Below are positions 8,006 through 16,858 of a stretch of 64,000 bases of DNA, piece by piece. This stretch comes from PFJX01 sp031426815 (GTDB taxonomy: Bacteria; Pseudomonadota; Gammaproteobacteria; Burkholderiales; Thiobacillaceae). The position numbers and the translations under genes were made by a program. Location of the stretch: positions 28,304-92,303 of the forward strand of contig JASJPG010000054.1 in the NCBI GenBank assembly GCA_031426815.1, read 5' to 3'. The notes beneath the pieces are model-generated. The model saw nothing but the letters and a program-made list of their open reading frames with translations, did not search any database and was not told the origin of the DNA. Every line of letters begins with the position of its first letter. The first letter of the stretch is position 1.

Positions 8006-9061
8006 ATGCAATCCGACCCCAAACTTCATTCCTTCGCGCCGCGTCTGATCGCCTGGCAAAAACAACATGGCCGCCATACCCTGCCCTGGCAGGACGGCGC
8101 GGCGGGCGATGCCTATCCGGTCTGGCTATCGGAAATCATGCTGCAGCAGACCCAGGTGGAAACCGTCATTCCCTATTACCAGCGCTTTTTGGCCAGCTTT
8201 CCCGATCTGGCGACGCTGGCGGCGGCGCACCAAGATGCCGTGCTTGGACATTGGTCCGGCCTCGGTTACTACAGCCGCGCCCGCAATCTGCACGCGGCGG
8301 CGCGGCGCATCGTGGCCGAACATGGCGGCCAGTTCCCGCGCGATATCGCCGCTATCCTGGCCTTGCCCGGCATCGGCCGCTCCACCGCCGCCGCCATCAC
8401 CGTTTTCGCCTTCAATGAGTGCCGCGCCATCCTCGACGGCAACGTCAAGCGGGTGCTGGCGCGGGTGTTCGGCATCGACGGTTGGCCGGGCGAGAAGGGC
8501 ATCGAAAACCGTTTATGGGAATTGGCGGAATCCTTGCTGCCTGAAACGGATATCCGCGCCTACACGCAAGGCCTGATGGACCTCGGCGCCACCGTTTGCA
8601 CGCGTGGCAGACCACAGTGCGCAAACTGCCCGTTCGCCGACGATTGCAGCGCCAATCTGCAGGGCCGCCAGCGCGAACTGCCCGCCGCTCGGCCGAAAAA
8701 AGAAATACCGGAGAAAAGTACCGCGATGCTGGTGCTGCTTCATGCCGGCGAGGTGCTGCTGGAAAAACGCCCGAACAGCGGTATCTGGGGCGGCCTGTGG
8801 AGCCTGCCGGAGTTTTCCGAACAGCTCGATCCGGTGCAGGCCGCCAGCCGGCTGGGCTACCAGGCCACATTGAGCGGCGAGCTGCCCGGTTTCAAGCACA
8901 CCTTCACCCACTTCCGCCTGTTCATCCAGCCTTGGCAGTTGCGGGTCGCGCGGGCGTATACGGCGGCGGAACCCGGCCGCATCTGGCTATCGCTTGATGA
9001 ACTCGACGGCGCGGCGCTGCCGACGCCGGTGCGGCGGATACTGGAGGGGATCAGGATGTAG
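8006..9061 (+). CDS. mutY: A/G-specific adenine glycosylase
   Basis: Base-excision repair enzyme removing adenine mispaired with 8-oxoguanine or guanine; 351 residues. Visible are the catalytic Glu in WLSEIMLQQTQV, the helix-hairpin-helix LPGIGRSTAAAI, and the catalytic Asp in LDGNVKRVLAR. The 4Fe-4S ligands follow in CTRGRPQCANCPFADDC (C-x6-C-x2-C-x5-C). The C-terminal MutT-like recognition domain (VLLEKRPNSGIWGGLWSLPEF) is also present. The ATG at 8006 is chosen because the frame upstream overlaps the divergent gene. Confidence 0.97.
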   Translation: MQSDPKLHSFAPRLIAWQKQHGRHTLPWQDGAAGDAYPVWLSEIMLQQTQVETVIPYYQRFLASFPDLATLAAAHQDAVLGHWSGLGYYSRARNLHAAARRIVAEHGGQFPRDIAAILALPGIGRSTAAAITVFAFNECRAILDGNVKRVLARVFGIDGWPGEKGIENRLWELAESLLPETDIRAYTQGLMDLGATVCTRGRPQCANCPFADDCSANLQGRQRELPAARPKKEIPEKSTAMLVLLHAGEVLLEKRPNSGIWGGLWSLPEFSEQLDPVQAASRLGYQATLSGELPGFKHTFTHFRLFIQPWQLRVARAYTAAEPGRIWLSLDELDGAALPTPVRRILEGIRM

Positions 9062-9094
9062 ACTGAATTTAGATGGAATGAACAGGACTACACC

Positions 9095-9334
9095 ATGAAC
9101 CACAAGGACTACGCGGTCCGTATCGAATACGACGAACGTCACCTGCGCCACGGTATCTGTCGCCTCTGTCGCAAAAAAGGAGAGCTCTGCGAGTCACACG
9201 CATTACCTCATTCTCAGTTCAATTACGTCCTTCGCAAGTCCGATGGAAAGGCTATTGTCGTCACTGATGATGAGCTAACGCCTGTGCAGTACACACCAGT
9301 CCTGTGTTCATGGCGCCATACCAAGATGTTCTAG
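9095..9334 (+). pseudogene. Truncated HNH-like zinc protein fragment
   Basis: A 79-residue reading frame whose first half, CRLCRKKGELCESHALPHSQF, looks like the N-terminus of small HNH-type or zinc-binding proteins that begin C-x2-C...SHxxP. The frame stops soon afterwards at VLCSWRHTKMF, and no second Cys pair or HNH core follows, so it is probably a broken remnant. Base composition is lower in GC than mutY and the LysR gene on either side, consistent with acquired DNA. It could still encode a small expressed protein. Confidence 0.4.
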
Positions 9335-9427
9335 CAGTTCCCGAGATCATGAATATTCTAGTTCGTGGTCTGCAGAAGCATGAGCAGGGTTTGTCACAAG
9401 TCAGCTAACACACTTCTTTCATGATTC

Positions 9428-10333
9428 TCATCGATCCCACGCCGGCACATCCGCAAACTGCTGCGCCAGAAAGTCCACCAACGCCCGCACCCGGCTGGAG
9501 AGATGCCGGGTCGGCGGATACACCGCGTAGGCGTTGAGTTCCGGCCAGGCGACGTCGCTCAGCACGGCGACCAGCGCGCCGCTCTCCAGCGCATCGCGCA
9601 GATAGAAGGTCGGGTGCAGGATCAGACCGTGCCCGGCCAGCGCGGCCCGGCAGAGGAAATCGCCGTTGTTGGCTTTCAGTTTCACCGGCACCTGCACGCT
9701 GGCGGCGACGCCATCCGGCGTGCGGTAATGCCAGACGCCGGGATTCGCCAGGTTGCTGTAGGCCAGGCAGACATGGTGTTTCAGGTCTTCCGGCTGTGTC
9801 GGCGTGCCGTGCTCGGCCAGGTAAGCCGGGCTGGCGCTGAGCACGTGCCGGATCGGGGCGAGGCGGCGCGCGATCAGGCTGGAGTCGGGCAGGTTGGCGA
9901 TGCGGATGGCGAGGTCGAAGCCTTCCTGCATCAGGTCGATCTGGCGGTCGTTGAAATCCAGATCGAACTCGACATCCGGATGCAACGCCATGAATTCCTC
10001 GATCAACGGCGCCAGATGCAACAGCCCGAACGACAACGGCAGCGCCACGCGCAAACGGCCCTTCAGCGCGGTGTGCGCTTGCGACACGGCGGCTTCGGCT
10101 TCGTCGAGATCGGCCAGGATGATTTGCGCCCGTTCGAGGAAGGCGCGGCCACTGTCGGTGAGGTTGAGACGGCGGGTGGTGCGGTGCAGAAGCTCCGCGC
10201 CAAGGCGGCTTTCCAGTTCCGCCAAGCGTCGGCTGACGGCGGATTTGGCGATTCCCAAGCGCTCGGCGGCGCCGCTGATGCTGCCGGTTTCCACGACGCG
10301 GACGAACATCTGCATGTCGGCGAATCGGTCCAA
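9428..10333 (-). CDS. LysR-family transcriptional regulator
   Basis: A 301-residue regulator with a winged helix-turn-helix at residues 1-60 (SISGAAERLGIAKSAVSRRLAELESRLG) and a substrate-binding-like co-inducer domain. The type is that of the large CrgA/AaeR-like LysR subgroup. It is divergent from the azoreductase gene at 10455. The 121-bp gap holds a T-N11-A palindrome at 10348-10364. The classic LysR arrangement implies it regulates azoR and perhaps pirin; the inducer is unknown. Confidence 0.92.
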   Translation of the reverse strand: MDRFADMQMFVRVVETGSISGAAERLGIAKSAVSRRLAELESRLGAELLHRTTRRLNLTDSGRAFLERAQIILADLDEAEAAVSQAHTALKGRLRVALPLSFGLLHLAPLIEEFMALHPDVEFDLDFNDRQIDLMQEGFDLAIRIANLPDSSLIARRLAPIRHVLSASPAYLAEHGTPTQPEDLKHHVCLAYSNLANPGVWHYRTPDGVAASVQVPVKLKANNGDFLCRAALAGHGLILHPTFYLRDALESGALVAVLSDVAWPELNAYAVYPPTRHLSSRVRALVDFLAQQFADVPAWDR

Positions 10334-10347
10334 GGCTGTCTCCTTTC

Positions 10348-10364
10348 GTTCTCATGATGAGAAC
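10348..10364. promoter_or_regulatory. Probable LysR operator between lysR and azoR
   Basis: GTTCTCATGATGAGAAC is a 17-bp perfect palindrome around one central base and contains the T-N11-A signature. It starts 15 bp from the LysR start codon. A weaker inverted repeat, GATTCG-N10-CGAATC, lies at 10376-10397 and could be the second (activation) site. Confidence 0.65.
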
Positions 10365-10454
10365 AATCAATTGCAGATTCGATTGTTTATCCGAATCGAA
10401 ACAACAACAAGAATGGAATCAGCCATCCCGGCAACGCATTACAGGAGAAACAGC

Positions 10455-11078
10455 ATGCAAACCACCCGCGTCCTGCGCATCGATTCCAGCGCACAAAACG
10501 AAACTTCCGTCACCCGCCAGCTCGCCGACCTGTTCATCCAGCGTCTGGGCGAGCGCCAAGCCATCCAGGTGGTCAGTCGCGATGTCGCGCAGGGCCTGCC
10601 GTTTGTCGATAGCCACTGGGTCGCGGCCAACTTTACCGATCCGGCCGCGCGCGACGCCGCCAAGCAAGCCGCACTGGCGCTGTCCGACGCGCTGGTGCGC
10701 GAAGTGCAGGCGGCTGACGTGCTGGTCATCGGCGTGCCCATCTACAACTTCGGCGTACCGGCGACCCTGAAAGCGTGGATCGACCTGATCGCCCGTGCCC
10801 GCGTGACTTTCCGCTACACCGAGCACGGCCCGGAAGGCCTGCTCACCGGCAAGAAATCCTATCTGCTGGTCGCCTCCGGCGGAACGCCGGTCGGCAGCGC
10901 GATAGACTTTGCCACGCCCTGGCTGAAGCATGTGCTGGCATTTGTCGGCATTACCGATGTCGAAGTGATCGCCGCCGAGCGCTTGCTGATCCAGGGCGAA
11001 GCCGGCCGCCAGCAGGCCGTCGAGAGGATTGCCAGTGTGTTGAAACAAACGCCGGAAATGTTGGCCGAAGTCGCGTAG
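10455..11078 (+). CDS. azoR: FMN-dependent NADH-azoreductase
   Basis: A 207-residue flavodoxin-fold quinone/azo reductase. Characteristic segments are RIDSSAQNETSVTRQLADLF near the N-terminus (phosphate-binding loop), VPIYNFGVPATLKAWIDLIARARVTFRYTEHGPEGLL, and LLVASGGTPVGSAIDFATPWLKHVLAFVGI. AGGAGA at 10443-10448 precedes the ATG at 10455. The physiological role is likely two-electron quinone reduction under electrophile stress. It is probably co-transcribed with the pirin gene that follows after 40 bp. Confidence 0.92.
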   Translation: MQTTRVLRIDSSAQNETSVTRQLADLFIQRLGERQAIQVVSRDVAQGLPFVDSHWVAANFTDPAARDAAKQAALALSDALVREVQAADVLVIGVPIYNFGVPATLKAWIDLIARARVTFRYTEHGPEGLLTGKKSYLLVASGGTPVGSAIDFATPWLKHVLAFVGITDVEVIAAERLLIQGEAGRQQAVERIASVLKQTPEMLAEVA

Positions 11079-11096
11079 GTGTGAATTCATTCGCAC
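11079..11096. repeat. Palindromic GTGYGAATTCATTCGCAC repeat (apparently empty insertion site)
   Basis: GTGTGAATTCATTCGCAC is a near-perfect palindrome immediately after the azoR stop. The same sequence, interrupted by a 186-bp element, is found at 50435-50646. This copy therefore looks like the uninterrupted form of that repeat. Confidence 0.7.
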
Positions 11097-11118
11097 AGCA
11101 ACCCAAAAGGAGACCGCC

Positions 11119-11979
11119 ATGAACATCCGTCCCATCCAGCAGCAGATCAAGGCCAGCGCCGTTACCGAAGGCGCCGGCGTCACCGTGCATCGCACCATCG
11201 GCACGCCCGCGCTGAAGAACCTCGACCCGTTCCTGATGCTCGATCACTTCGGCAGCGACGATCCCGACGAATACATCGCCGGCTTTCCCGAGCATCCGCA
11301 TCGCGGCTTCGTCACGCTCACCTACATGCTCGACGGCCACATGGAACACCGCGACAGCATGGGCAATCGCGGCGATCTGCGCGCTGGCGGAGCGCAATGG
11401 ATGAAGGCCGCCAGCGGCGTCATTCATTCCGAAATGCCGCAGCAGACGAACGGCCTGATGCGCGGCTTCCAACTCTGGATCAACCTGCCGGCAGCGGAAA
11501 AAATGAGCGACCCGGCCTATCAGGAATTCGCCCCGGCGGCGATTCCGGAAGTGGCCGAGGCGGGCGTTCGCGTGCGCGTGCTGGCCGGACAATACTCAGG
11601 CCAGCGCGGCGCCATTGACGACCCGTTTACCGATCTGCACTACCTCGATGTCACGCTTGCTCCGGATACGGTGTTCGCAACCCCGTTGGCGCTGGCGCAG
11701 CGTGCCTTTGTCTACGTCTACGAAGGCGACGCGCGGGTCGCCGCAACGACCCTGCCGCAACACAGCCTGAGCGTGCTGGGCCAGGGCGACAGCGTGCAAA
11801 TCAAAGCCGGTGCGTCCGGCGCCCGCTTCATCCTGGTCGCCGGCCGACCCATCGGCGAAGCGGTTGTGCAGTACGGTCCCTTCGTCATGAACAGCCGCGA
11901 CGAGGTCGAACAAGCCATGCGCGACTATCGCGACGGCAGGCTGGTGCGGGTGAAGGCGGCGATGAACGCGGTGGGGTGA
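11119..11979 (+). CDS. Pirin family protein
   Basis: A 286-residue bicupin of the pirin family. The N-terminal cupin carries the metal-binding residues: DHFGSDDP, EHPHRGFVTLTYMLDGHMEHRDSMGN (His pair and Glu) and RAGGAQWMKAASGVIHSE. Bacterial pirins such as YhhW have quercetinase activity, while others modulate metabolic enzymes; which applies here is unknown. AGGAG at 11108-11112 supports the start. The downstream 37 bp to the convergent regulator gene hold no clear terminator. Confidence 0.92.
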   Translation: MNIRPIQQQIKASAVTEGAGVTVHRTIGTPALKNLDPFLMLDHFGSDDPDEYIAGFPEHPHRGFVTLTYMLDGHMEHRDSMGNRGDLRAGGAQWMKAASGVIHSEMPQQTNGLMRGFQLWINLPAAEKMSDPAYQEFAPAAIPEVAEAGVRVRVLAGQYSGQRGAIDDPFTDLHYLDVTLAPDTVFATPLALAQRAFVYVYEGDARVAATTLPQHSLSVLGQGDSVQIKAGASGARFILVAGRPIGEAVVQYGPFVMNSRDEVEQAMRDYRDGRLVRVKAAMNAVG

Positions 11980-12016
11980 GGCAAGCCTGGAAAGCAAGGG
12001 TGTGTCGTTGATCCGA

Positions 12017-12706
12017 TCAGGCCGTGAAGTTGCGCAGTTGCATTCGGTCCAGCACCGTGATGGTGCGGCCTTTTACCTGAATCAGGCCTTTTTCCGAGAG
12101 ATGTCCGAGTACGCGCGAGAAGGTCTCCGGCGCCAGGTTCAACTGCGAGGCGATGTTCTGTTTGCTTGACTGCAATGCGACATCGAATACCGGCGTTTCG
12201 TCGGCCGCGCCCGATTGAATCAGGAAACACACCACCCGCTGCATGCTGGTGCGCAGGGTGCAGCTTTCCATATCGCCGAGCAGTTCATGCAGGCGCGACG
12301 ACAGGCCGGCCAGCATCTTGCGGCTGAGCATGTGGTTGGATTCCATCGCTTCCAGCATGACGCGCTTCGATACCAGCAGTACCAGGCTTTCCGACATGGC
12401 CTGGGCGCTGACCGGGTAGGGTTTGTCGAGAAACACCACGGCTTCGCCGAAGGTCGTGCCGGGGCCGCACATATGGACGATCTTTTCGACACCTTGCGAT
12501 GAGGGCAGCGCCAGTTTTATCTGCCCCATCACCATCACGTGCATACCTTCCGGTATGTCGCCCTTGTGGAACAACACCTCGTTTTTCTTGACGCGAAATT
12601 CGCGGCAACCGACCGAGATTTGGGCCAGTTCGACCTCGGACAAACCGCGGAACAACGGCTGTCGCGACAGGATTTCAGCGATGGAATGGCGCGTTTCGAG
12701 AATCAA
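12017..12706 (-). CDS. dnr: Crp/Fnr-family regulator of the Dnr type
   Basis: A 229-residue cyclic-nucleotide-domain regulator. It has the Crp fold (FHKGDIPEGMHVMVMGQIKLAL) and a winged helix with SKQNIASQLNLAPETFSRVLGHL, whose E-x-x-SR matches FNR-type DNA recognition of TTGAT half-sites. The N-terminal Cys cluster of FNR is absent: only two Cys are seen, at CREF and HMCGP, so it should not bind a 4Fe-4S cluster. Dnr-type proteins sense NO through haem. It is divergent from napD across a 141-bp region with a matching box, and boxes also precede nirS and nor. Dnr is the best call from context; NnrR-like is an alternative. Confidence 0.82.
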   Translation of the reverse strand: MILETRHSIAEILSRQPLFRGLSEVELAQISVGCREFRVKKNEVLFHKGDIPEGMHVMVMGQIKLALPSSQGVEKIVHMCGPGTTFGEAVVFLDKPYPVSAQAMSESLVLLVSKRVMLEAMESNHMLSRKMLAGLSSRLHELLGDMESCTLRTSMQRVVCFLIQSGAADETPVFDVALQSSKQNIASQLNLAPETFSRVLGHLSEKGLIQVKGRTITVLDRMQLRNFTA

Positions 12707-12773
12707 AAAACTCTCCCCAAATAAGGTGAACCGGAGTGGCGCGGAATTAGGACATTAACAGCGTCGAGCAAAA

Positions 12774-12787
12774 TTGATCATTGTCAA
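12774..12787 (+). promoter_or_regulatory. Dnr/FNR box for the nap operon
   Basis: TTGATCATTGTCAA (TTGAT-N4-GTCAA) centred at 12780.5. A start near 12822 would leave a 26-nt leader before the napD GTG at 12848. It could also act on the divergent regulator gene. Confidence 0.8.
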
Positions 12788-12847
12788 AGTAAATATAGGA
12801 CAGCGAGGTCAGGATTTGCTCCGCGTCTAACCCCAAGGAGGAAGACA

Positions 12848-13171
12848 GTGAATTTGTCAGGCATTTTGGTGATGGCCAAACCCGCGAGCCACGGGCAGGT
12901 AGTGGAAGCGCTCAATGCCCTCGAGGGCGTCGAAGTGCATCAGGTGGATGAAGTCAGCGGCCGCATCGTAGCGGTTCAGGAAGCGGAAGACATCCACGCC
13001 GAGATTGAAGGGGTCAAGCGCATCAAGGCGCTGCCCAATGTGATCATGGCGGAGATGGTCTACCACTATCTCGCCGAGGATGAACGTATTTACGAAGCCA
13101 TGCCGCCGGAGTTGATTGAGCAGCAGGATGGGTTCGAAGCCTGTGCCGTACCGGCATATTTGAACAGTTGA
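12848..13171 (+). CDS. napD: NapA maturation chaperone
   Basis: A 107-residue NapD-family protein, the cytoplasmic chaperone that binds the Tat signal of NapA during cofactor insertion. The ferredoxin-like core is recognisable (NLSGILVMAKPASHGQVVEALNALEGVEVHQVDEVSGRIVAVQE, KALPNVIMAEMVYHYLAED). It starts with GTG at 12848 preceded by AAGGAGGAAG. The family is usually about 85-95 residues; the extra 15 at the C-terminus (ELIEQQDGFEACAVPAYLNS) are not conserved in type. First gene of napDAGHB. Confidence 0.92.
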   Translation: MNLSGILVMAKPASHGQVVEALNALEGVEVHQVDEVSGRIVAVQEAEDIHAEIEGVKRIKALPNVIMAEMVYHYLAEDERIYEAMPPELIEQQDGFEACAVPAYLNS

Positions 13172-13189
13172 TCGAGCTAGGAGGCTGAG

Positions 13190-15955
13190 ATGGGACTTTC
13201 GCGTCGTGATTTTCTGAAGAACAGCGTTGCCGGTGCTACCGCCGCCACGGTAGGCCTGCCCCTTTCCAAACAGGCCGAAGCCGCCGTCAAGGCAGGCGAG
13301 GCCGGTTGGCAGTGGGACAAGGGCGTGTGTCGGTTCTGCGGCACCGGTTGCGGCATCATGGTGGCAACCAAGGATGGTCGTATCGTCGCCACCAAGGGCG
13401 ACCCGGATGCACCGGTGAACAAGGGCCTGAACTGCGTCAAGGGCTACTTCAACGGCAAGATCAATTACGGCAAGGACCGTCTGACTCAGCCGTTGCTGCG
13501 CATGACCGACGGCAAGTTCGACAAGAAGGGCAAGTTCGTTCCCGTCTCCTGGGAACAGGCGCTCGACATCATGGAAGAGAAGATGCGCTGGGCGATGAAG
13601 GAAAAGGGCCCGCACGGCATTTCCATCTTCGGTTCCGGCCAGTACACCATTCATGAGGGCTACACCGCCGCCAAGCTGATGAAGGCCGGCTTCCGCTCCA
13701 ACAACCTGGACCCGAACGCCCGCCATTGCATGGCTTCCGCCGTGGTCGGCTTCATGCAGACCTTCGGTATCGACGAGCCGCAGGGCAACTACGACGACAT
13801 CGAGCACACCGACACCGCCGTGTTGTGGGGTGCCAACATGGCCGAGATGCACCCGATCCTGTGGTCGCGCATCACCGACCGTCGCCTGACCCACGCCAAG
13901 ATGAAGGTGGTCAACCTGTCGGTGTACGGCAACATGTCCTCCGACATCGCCGACCTGGAAATCATCTTTGCGCCCAGTTCCGATCTGGCGATCCAGAACT
14001 ACATCGCTCGCGAGATCGTCAAGCGCGATGCCATCGATCACGATTTCGTCAGCAAATACACCCAGTTCGCCACCGGCCCGTACGACATCGGTTACGGCTT
14101 CCGCCCGAAGAACGCCGAGAAGTTCGCTTCCGCCGCTGAGATGGAGGTGTACAAGAACGAGCAATCGCACGTGCTCGACAAGTACGAGGCGATCGGCCAG
14201 CGCAAGAAGGAAGGCGATGTGATCGAGCAGAAGAACGCCGCCACGCCGATGAAGGATTGGGCGATCAGCTTCGACGACTTCAAGGCCGCCGTCGAGCCGT
14301 ACACGCTGGACTACACCGCCGCCGTCGCCAAGGGCGATCCGGACGAGCCGATGGACGCCTTCAAGGTCAAGTTGCAGCAACTTGCCGACCTGTACTGCGA
14401 GAAGGGCCGCAAGGTCGTGTCCTACTGGACCATGGGCTTCAACCAGCACCAGCGCGGTACCTGGGTCAACGAGCAGGCCTACATGAACCACCTGCTCACC
14501 GGCCGCCAGTGCAAGCCCGGCAACGGCGCTTTCTCGCTGACCGGCCAGCCTTCCGCCTGCGGCACGGCGCGTGAAGTGGGTACCTTCGCCCACCGTCTGC
14601 CTGCCGACATGGTGGTGATGAACCCGAAACACCGCGCCGCGACCGAGAAAATCTGGAAGCTGCCGGCCAACACCATCAATCCGCAGATGGGCAGCCACTT
14701 CGTCAAGATCATGCGCGATCTGGAAGACGGTTCCATCCTGTTCAACTGGACCCAGGTCAACAATCCCTGGCAGAACACCGCCAACGTCAACCACTGGATC
14801 AAGGCTGCGCGCGAGATGAATAACTTCATCGTCGTTGCCGATGCTTACCCCGGCGTCTCCGCCAAGGTGGCCGACCTGATCCTGCCGGCCGCGATGATCA
14901 ACGAGAAGTGGGGCGCCTACGGCAATGCCGAGCGTCGCACCCAGGTCTGGCGTCAGCAGGTGCTGCCGCCCGGCCAGGCGCGCGCCGACATCTGGATGAT
15001 GCTGGAACTGTCCAAGCGTTTCAAACTGAAGGACGTCTGGGGCGAGCAGAAGATTCCCGGCCTGAAGGCGGCCGGCTTCGAAGACGGCAAACTGCCCAAC
15101 GTGCTGCCGGCTGCCGAGGCGATGGGTTACAGCCCTGAGTCCACGCTGTATGACGTGCTCTTCGCCACGCCGGAGAACAAGAAGTACACGTGGCCGGACA
15201 ACGCCGTCGCCAAGGGCCACGGCAACCATGTCTGCGATCTGTTGAAGGACGGCTGGTTCCCCGAGAAGGCCTTGTTCGAGGAATACCGCAAGTTCGGCAT
15301 GGGCCACGGCCATGATCTGGCGCCGTTCGACGTCTATCACGACGACAAGGTGCGCGGTCTGAAATGGCCGGTGGTGCAGAAGGACGGCAAGTGGGTGGAA
15401 ACCGCCTGGCGCAACAACGAGAAGTACGACCCCTACGTCAAACCGGGTTCCGGCTTCGACTTCTACGGCAACAACGGCGCTGCGCTGGTCATGGGCGATC
15501 TGGACAAGCCGGGCGATCCCGCCAAGAAGGTGGATATCTCGCACAAGGCCAAGATCTATTTCCGACCTTACGCCGCACCGGTCGAGAAGCCCGACGCCAA
15601 TTTCGACCTGTGGCTGTGTACCGGCCGCGTGCTGGAACACTGGCACTCCGGCACGATGACTCGCCGCGTACCGGAACTGCATCGCGCCGTGCCCAACGCC
15701 GTGTGCTGGATCAACCAGAAGGACGCCGATGCCAAGGGCTTGAAGCGCAACGATCTGGTCTGGGTCGAGTCGCGTCGCGGCAAGGTCAAGGTTCGTCTGG
15801 AGACCGGCGGCCGCAACCGCGTGCCGCGCGGCATGGTCTACGTGCCCTGGTTCGACGAGGGCGTGCTGATCAACAAGGTCACCCTCGACGCGACGTGTCC
15901 GCTCTCGAAAGAGACCGACTACAAGAAGTGTTCGGTGAAGGTCTACAAGGCTTGA
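13190..15955 (+). CDS. napA: Periplasmic nitrate reductase catalytic subunit
   Basis: Molybdopterin enzyme reducing nitrate to nitrite in the periplasm. A Tat signal (LSRRDFLKN) is followed by 4Fe-4S ligands in CRFCGTGCGIMV and GLNCVKG; the Mo-ligand Cys is in NARHCMASAVVGF. At 921 residues it is clearly longer than the roughly 830-residue enterobacterial and most proteobacterial NapA. The extra length is in the middle, around residues 290-390, with insertions such as KNEQSHVLDKYEAIGQRKKEG. That length is typical of the campylobacterial-type enzyme. It lies 18 bp after napD and 111 bp before napG. Confidence 0.96.
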   Translation: MGLSRRDFLKNSVAGATAATVGLPLSKQAEAAVKAGEAGWQWDKGVCRFCGTGCGIMVATKDGRIVATKGDPDAPVNKGLNCVKGYFNGKINYGKDRLTQPLLRMTDGKFDKKGKFVPVSWEQALDIMEEKMRWAMKEKGPHGISIFGSGQYTIHEGYTAAKLMKAGFRSNNLDPNARHCMASAVVGFMQTFGIDEPQGNYDDIEHTDTAVLWGANMAEMHPILWSRITDRRLTHAKMKVVNLSVYGNMSSDIADLEIIFAPSSDLAIQNYIAREIVKRDAIDHDFVSKYTQFATGPYDIGYGFRPKNAEKFASAAEMEVYKNEQSHVLDKYEAIGQRKKEGDVIEQKNAATPMKDWAISFDDFKAAVEPYTLDYTAAVAKGDPDEPMDAFKVKLQQLADLYCEKGRKVVSYWTMGFNQHQRGTWVNEQAYMNHLLTGRQCKPGNGAFSLTGQPSACGTAREVGTFAHRLPADMVVMNPKHRAATEKIWKLPANTINPQMGSHFVKIMRDLEDGSILFNWTQVNNPWQNTANVNHWIKAAREMNNFIVVADAYPGVSAKVADLILPAAMINEKWGAYGNAERRTQVWRQQVLPPGQARADIWMMLELSKRFKLKDVWGEQKIPGLKAAGFEDGKLPNVLPAAEAMGYSPESTLYDVLFATPENKKYTWPDNAVAKGHGNHVCDLLKDGWFPEKALFEEYRKFGMGHGHDLAPFDVYHDDKVRGLKWPVVQKDGKWVETAWRNNEKYDPYVKPGSGFDFYGNNGAALVMGDLDKPGDPAKKVDISHKAKIYFRPYAAPVEKPDANFDLWLCTGRVLEHWHSGTMTRRVPELHRAVPNAVCWINQKDADAKGLKRNDLVWVESRRGKVKVRLETGGRNRVPRGMVYVPWFDEGVLINKVTLDATCPLSKETDYKKCSVKVYKA

Positions 15956-15964
15956 TGTAAACGT

Positions 15965-16027
15965 CCCGGCCCTCTTTCACGGAAGAGGGCCGGGGTGAGG
16001 GAACCGCTGGTTTCTTCACCCCGGCCC
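15965..16027 (+). promoter_or_regulatory. Two mutually exclusive hairpins between napA and napG
   Basis: Stem 1 pairs CCCGGCCCTCTT (15965-15976) with AAGAGGGCCGGG (15983-15994). Stem 2 pairs GGGCCGGGGTGA (15987-15998) with TCACCCCGGCCC (16016-16027). They share bases 15987-15994, so only one can form at a time. There is no T-run, so simple termination is unlikely. Such a structure could set the ratio of NapA to the downstream subunits through RNA processing or stability. The function is inferred only. Confidence 0.55.
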
Positions 16028-16066
16028 GACCTGGTCCCTTAATCGTTCGTTGCATAGGTGAAATAA

Positions 16067-16858
16067 ATGGCTGAGCAAGGCCCCAGTGGCCTTAATTCCT
16101 CCCGCCGCGATTTTCTGGTGAAGATGGCGCAAGGCGCCGCCCTCGCCGGTACCGGCGGTCTTCTGTGGGATTACCTGCTGCGCAATGAAGCGCGTGCAGC
16201 ACCCTACGCATTGCGCCCACCCGGCGCATTGGCGGAAGACGATTTCAATGCAGCCTGCATCAAGTGCGGTCAATGCGTGACCGCGTGTCCGCCGCTGATC
16301 CTCAAGCTGGAACCGGCCGGCGGCGATCTGCCCATCGGCACGCCATTTTTCCAGCCGCGCACCGGCGCCTGCGTCATGTGTCCGGATATTCCCTGCATGA
16401 AGGTCTGTCCGACCGGCGCCTTGTCGCCGGAACTGAAGAAAATTGAAGATGCCCGCATGGGTCTGGCCGTGATCGACATCGAGAACTGCCTGTCCTACAA
16501 AGGTTTGCGCTGCGAGATCTGCCACCGCGAATGCCCGATCAAGGGCAAGGCCATCACGCTGGAAACGCATCCGCGCCAAACCTCCAAGCACGCCATGTTC
16601 ATCCCGCTGGTGCATTCCGACGCCTGCACCGGTTGCGGTATCTGCGAAAAGGCGTGCCCCACCGAAATTTCCGCCATCCGCATCCTGCCGCACAAACTGG
16701 TACAAGGAAAAATCGGCGAACACTATCGCCTGGGCTGGACTTTCGATACCGAAGTCACGCAAGACTTCAAACAGGCGCCGCAGGCCGCGCCCAGTTCGAC
16801 ACCGGAACCCGGCGGCAAGCCCGGCGGCCTGGATTACCTGAATGAAGGTGGTCTATGA
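16067..16858 (+). CDS. napG: Ferredoxin-type quinol-oxidising subunit NapG
   Basis: A 263-residue periplasmic iron-sulfur protein with a Tat signal (SSRRDFLVKMAQGAALAG) and ligands for four 4Fe-4S clusters: CIKCGQCVTACPP, CVMCPDIPCMKVCP, CLSYKGLRCEICHRECP and CTGCGICEKACP. NapG with membrane partner NapH forms a quinol dehydrogenase that feeds electrons to NapB/NapA. The C-terminal 30 residues are a Pro/Gly-rich tail. Its stop overlaps the napH start by 4 bp (ATGA), indicating translational coupling. Confidence 0.95.
   Translation: MAEQGPSGLNSSRRDFLVKMAQGAALAGTGGLLWDYLLRNEARAAPYALRPPGALAEDDFNAACIKCGQCVTACPPLILKLEPAGGDLPIGTPFFQPRTGACVMCPDIPCMKVCPTGALSPELKKIEDARMGLAVIDIENCLSYKGLRCEICHRECPIKGKAITLETHPRQTSKHAMFIPLVHSDACTGCGICEKACPTEISAIRILPHKLVQGKIGEHYRLGWTFDTEVTQDFKQAPQAAPSSTPEPGGKPGGLDYLNEGGL

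Noticed and set aside
12857..15682. A 941-codon open frame antisense to napA
   Set aside because: It mirrors napA codon structure, its composition is His/Val/Gly-rich without domains, and napA itself has unmistakable motifs. GC-rich third positions leave the opposite strand open.
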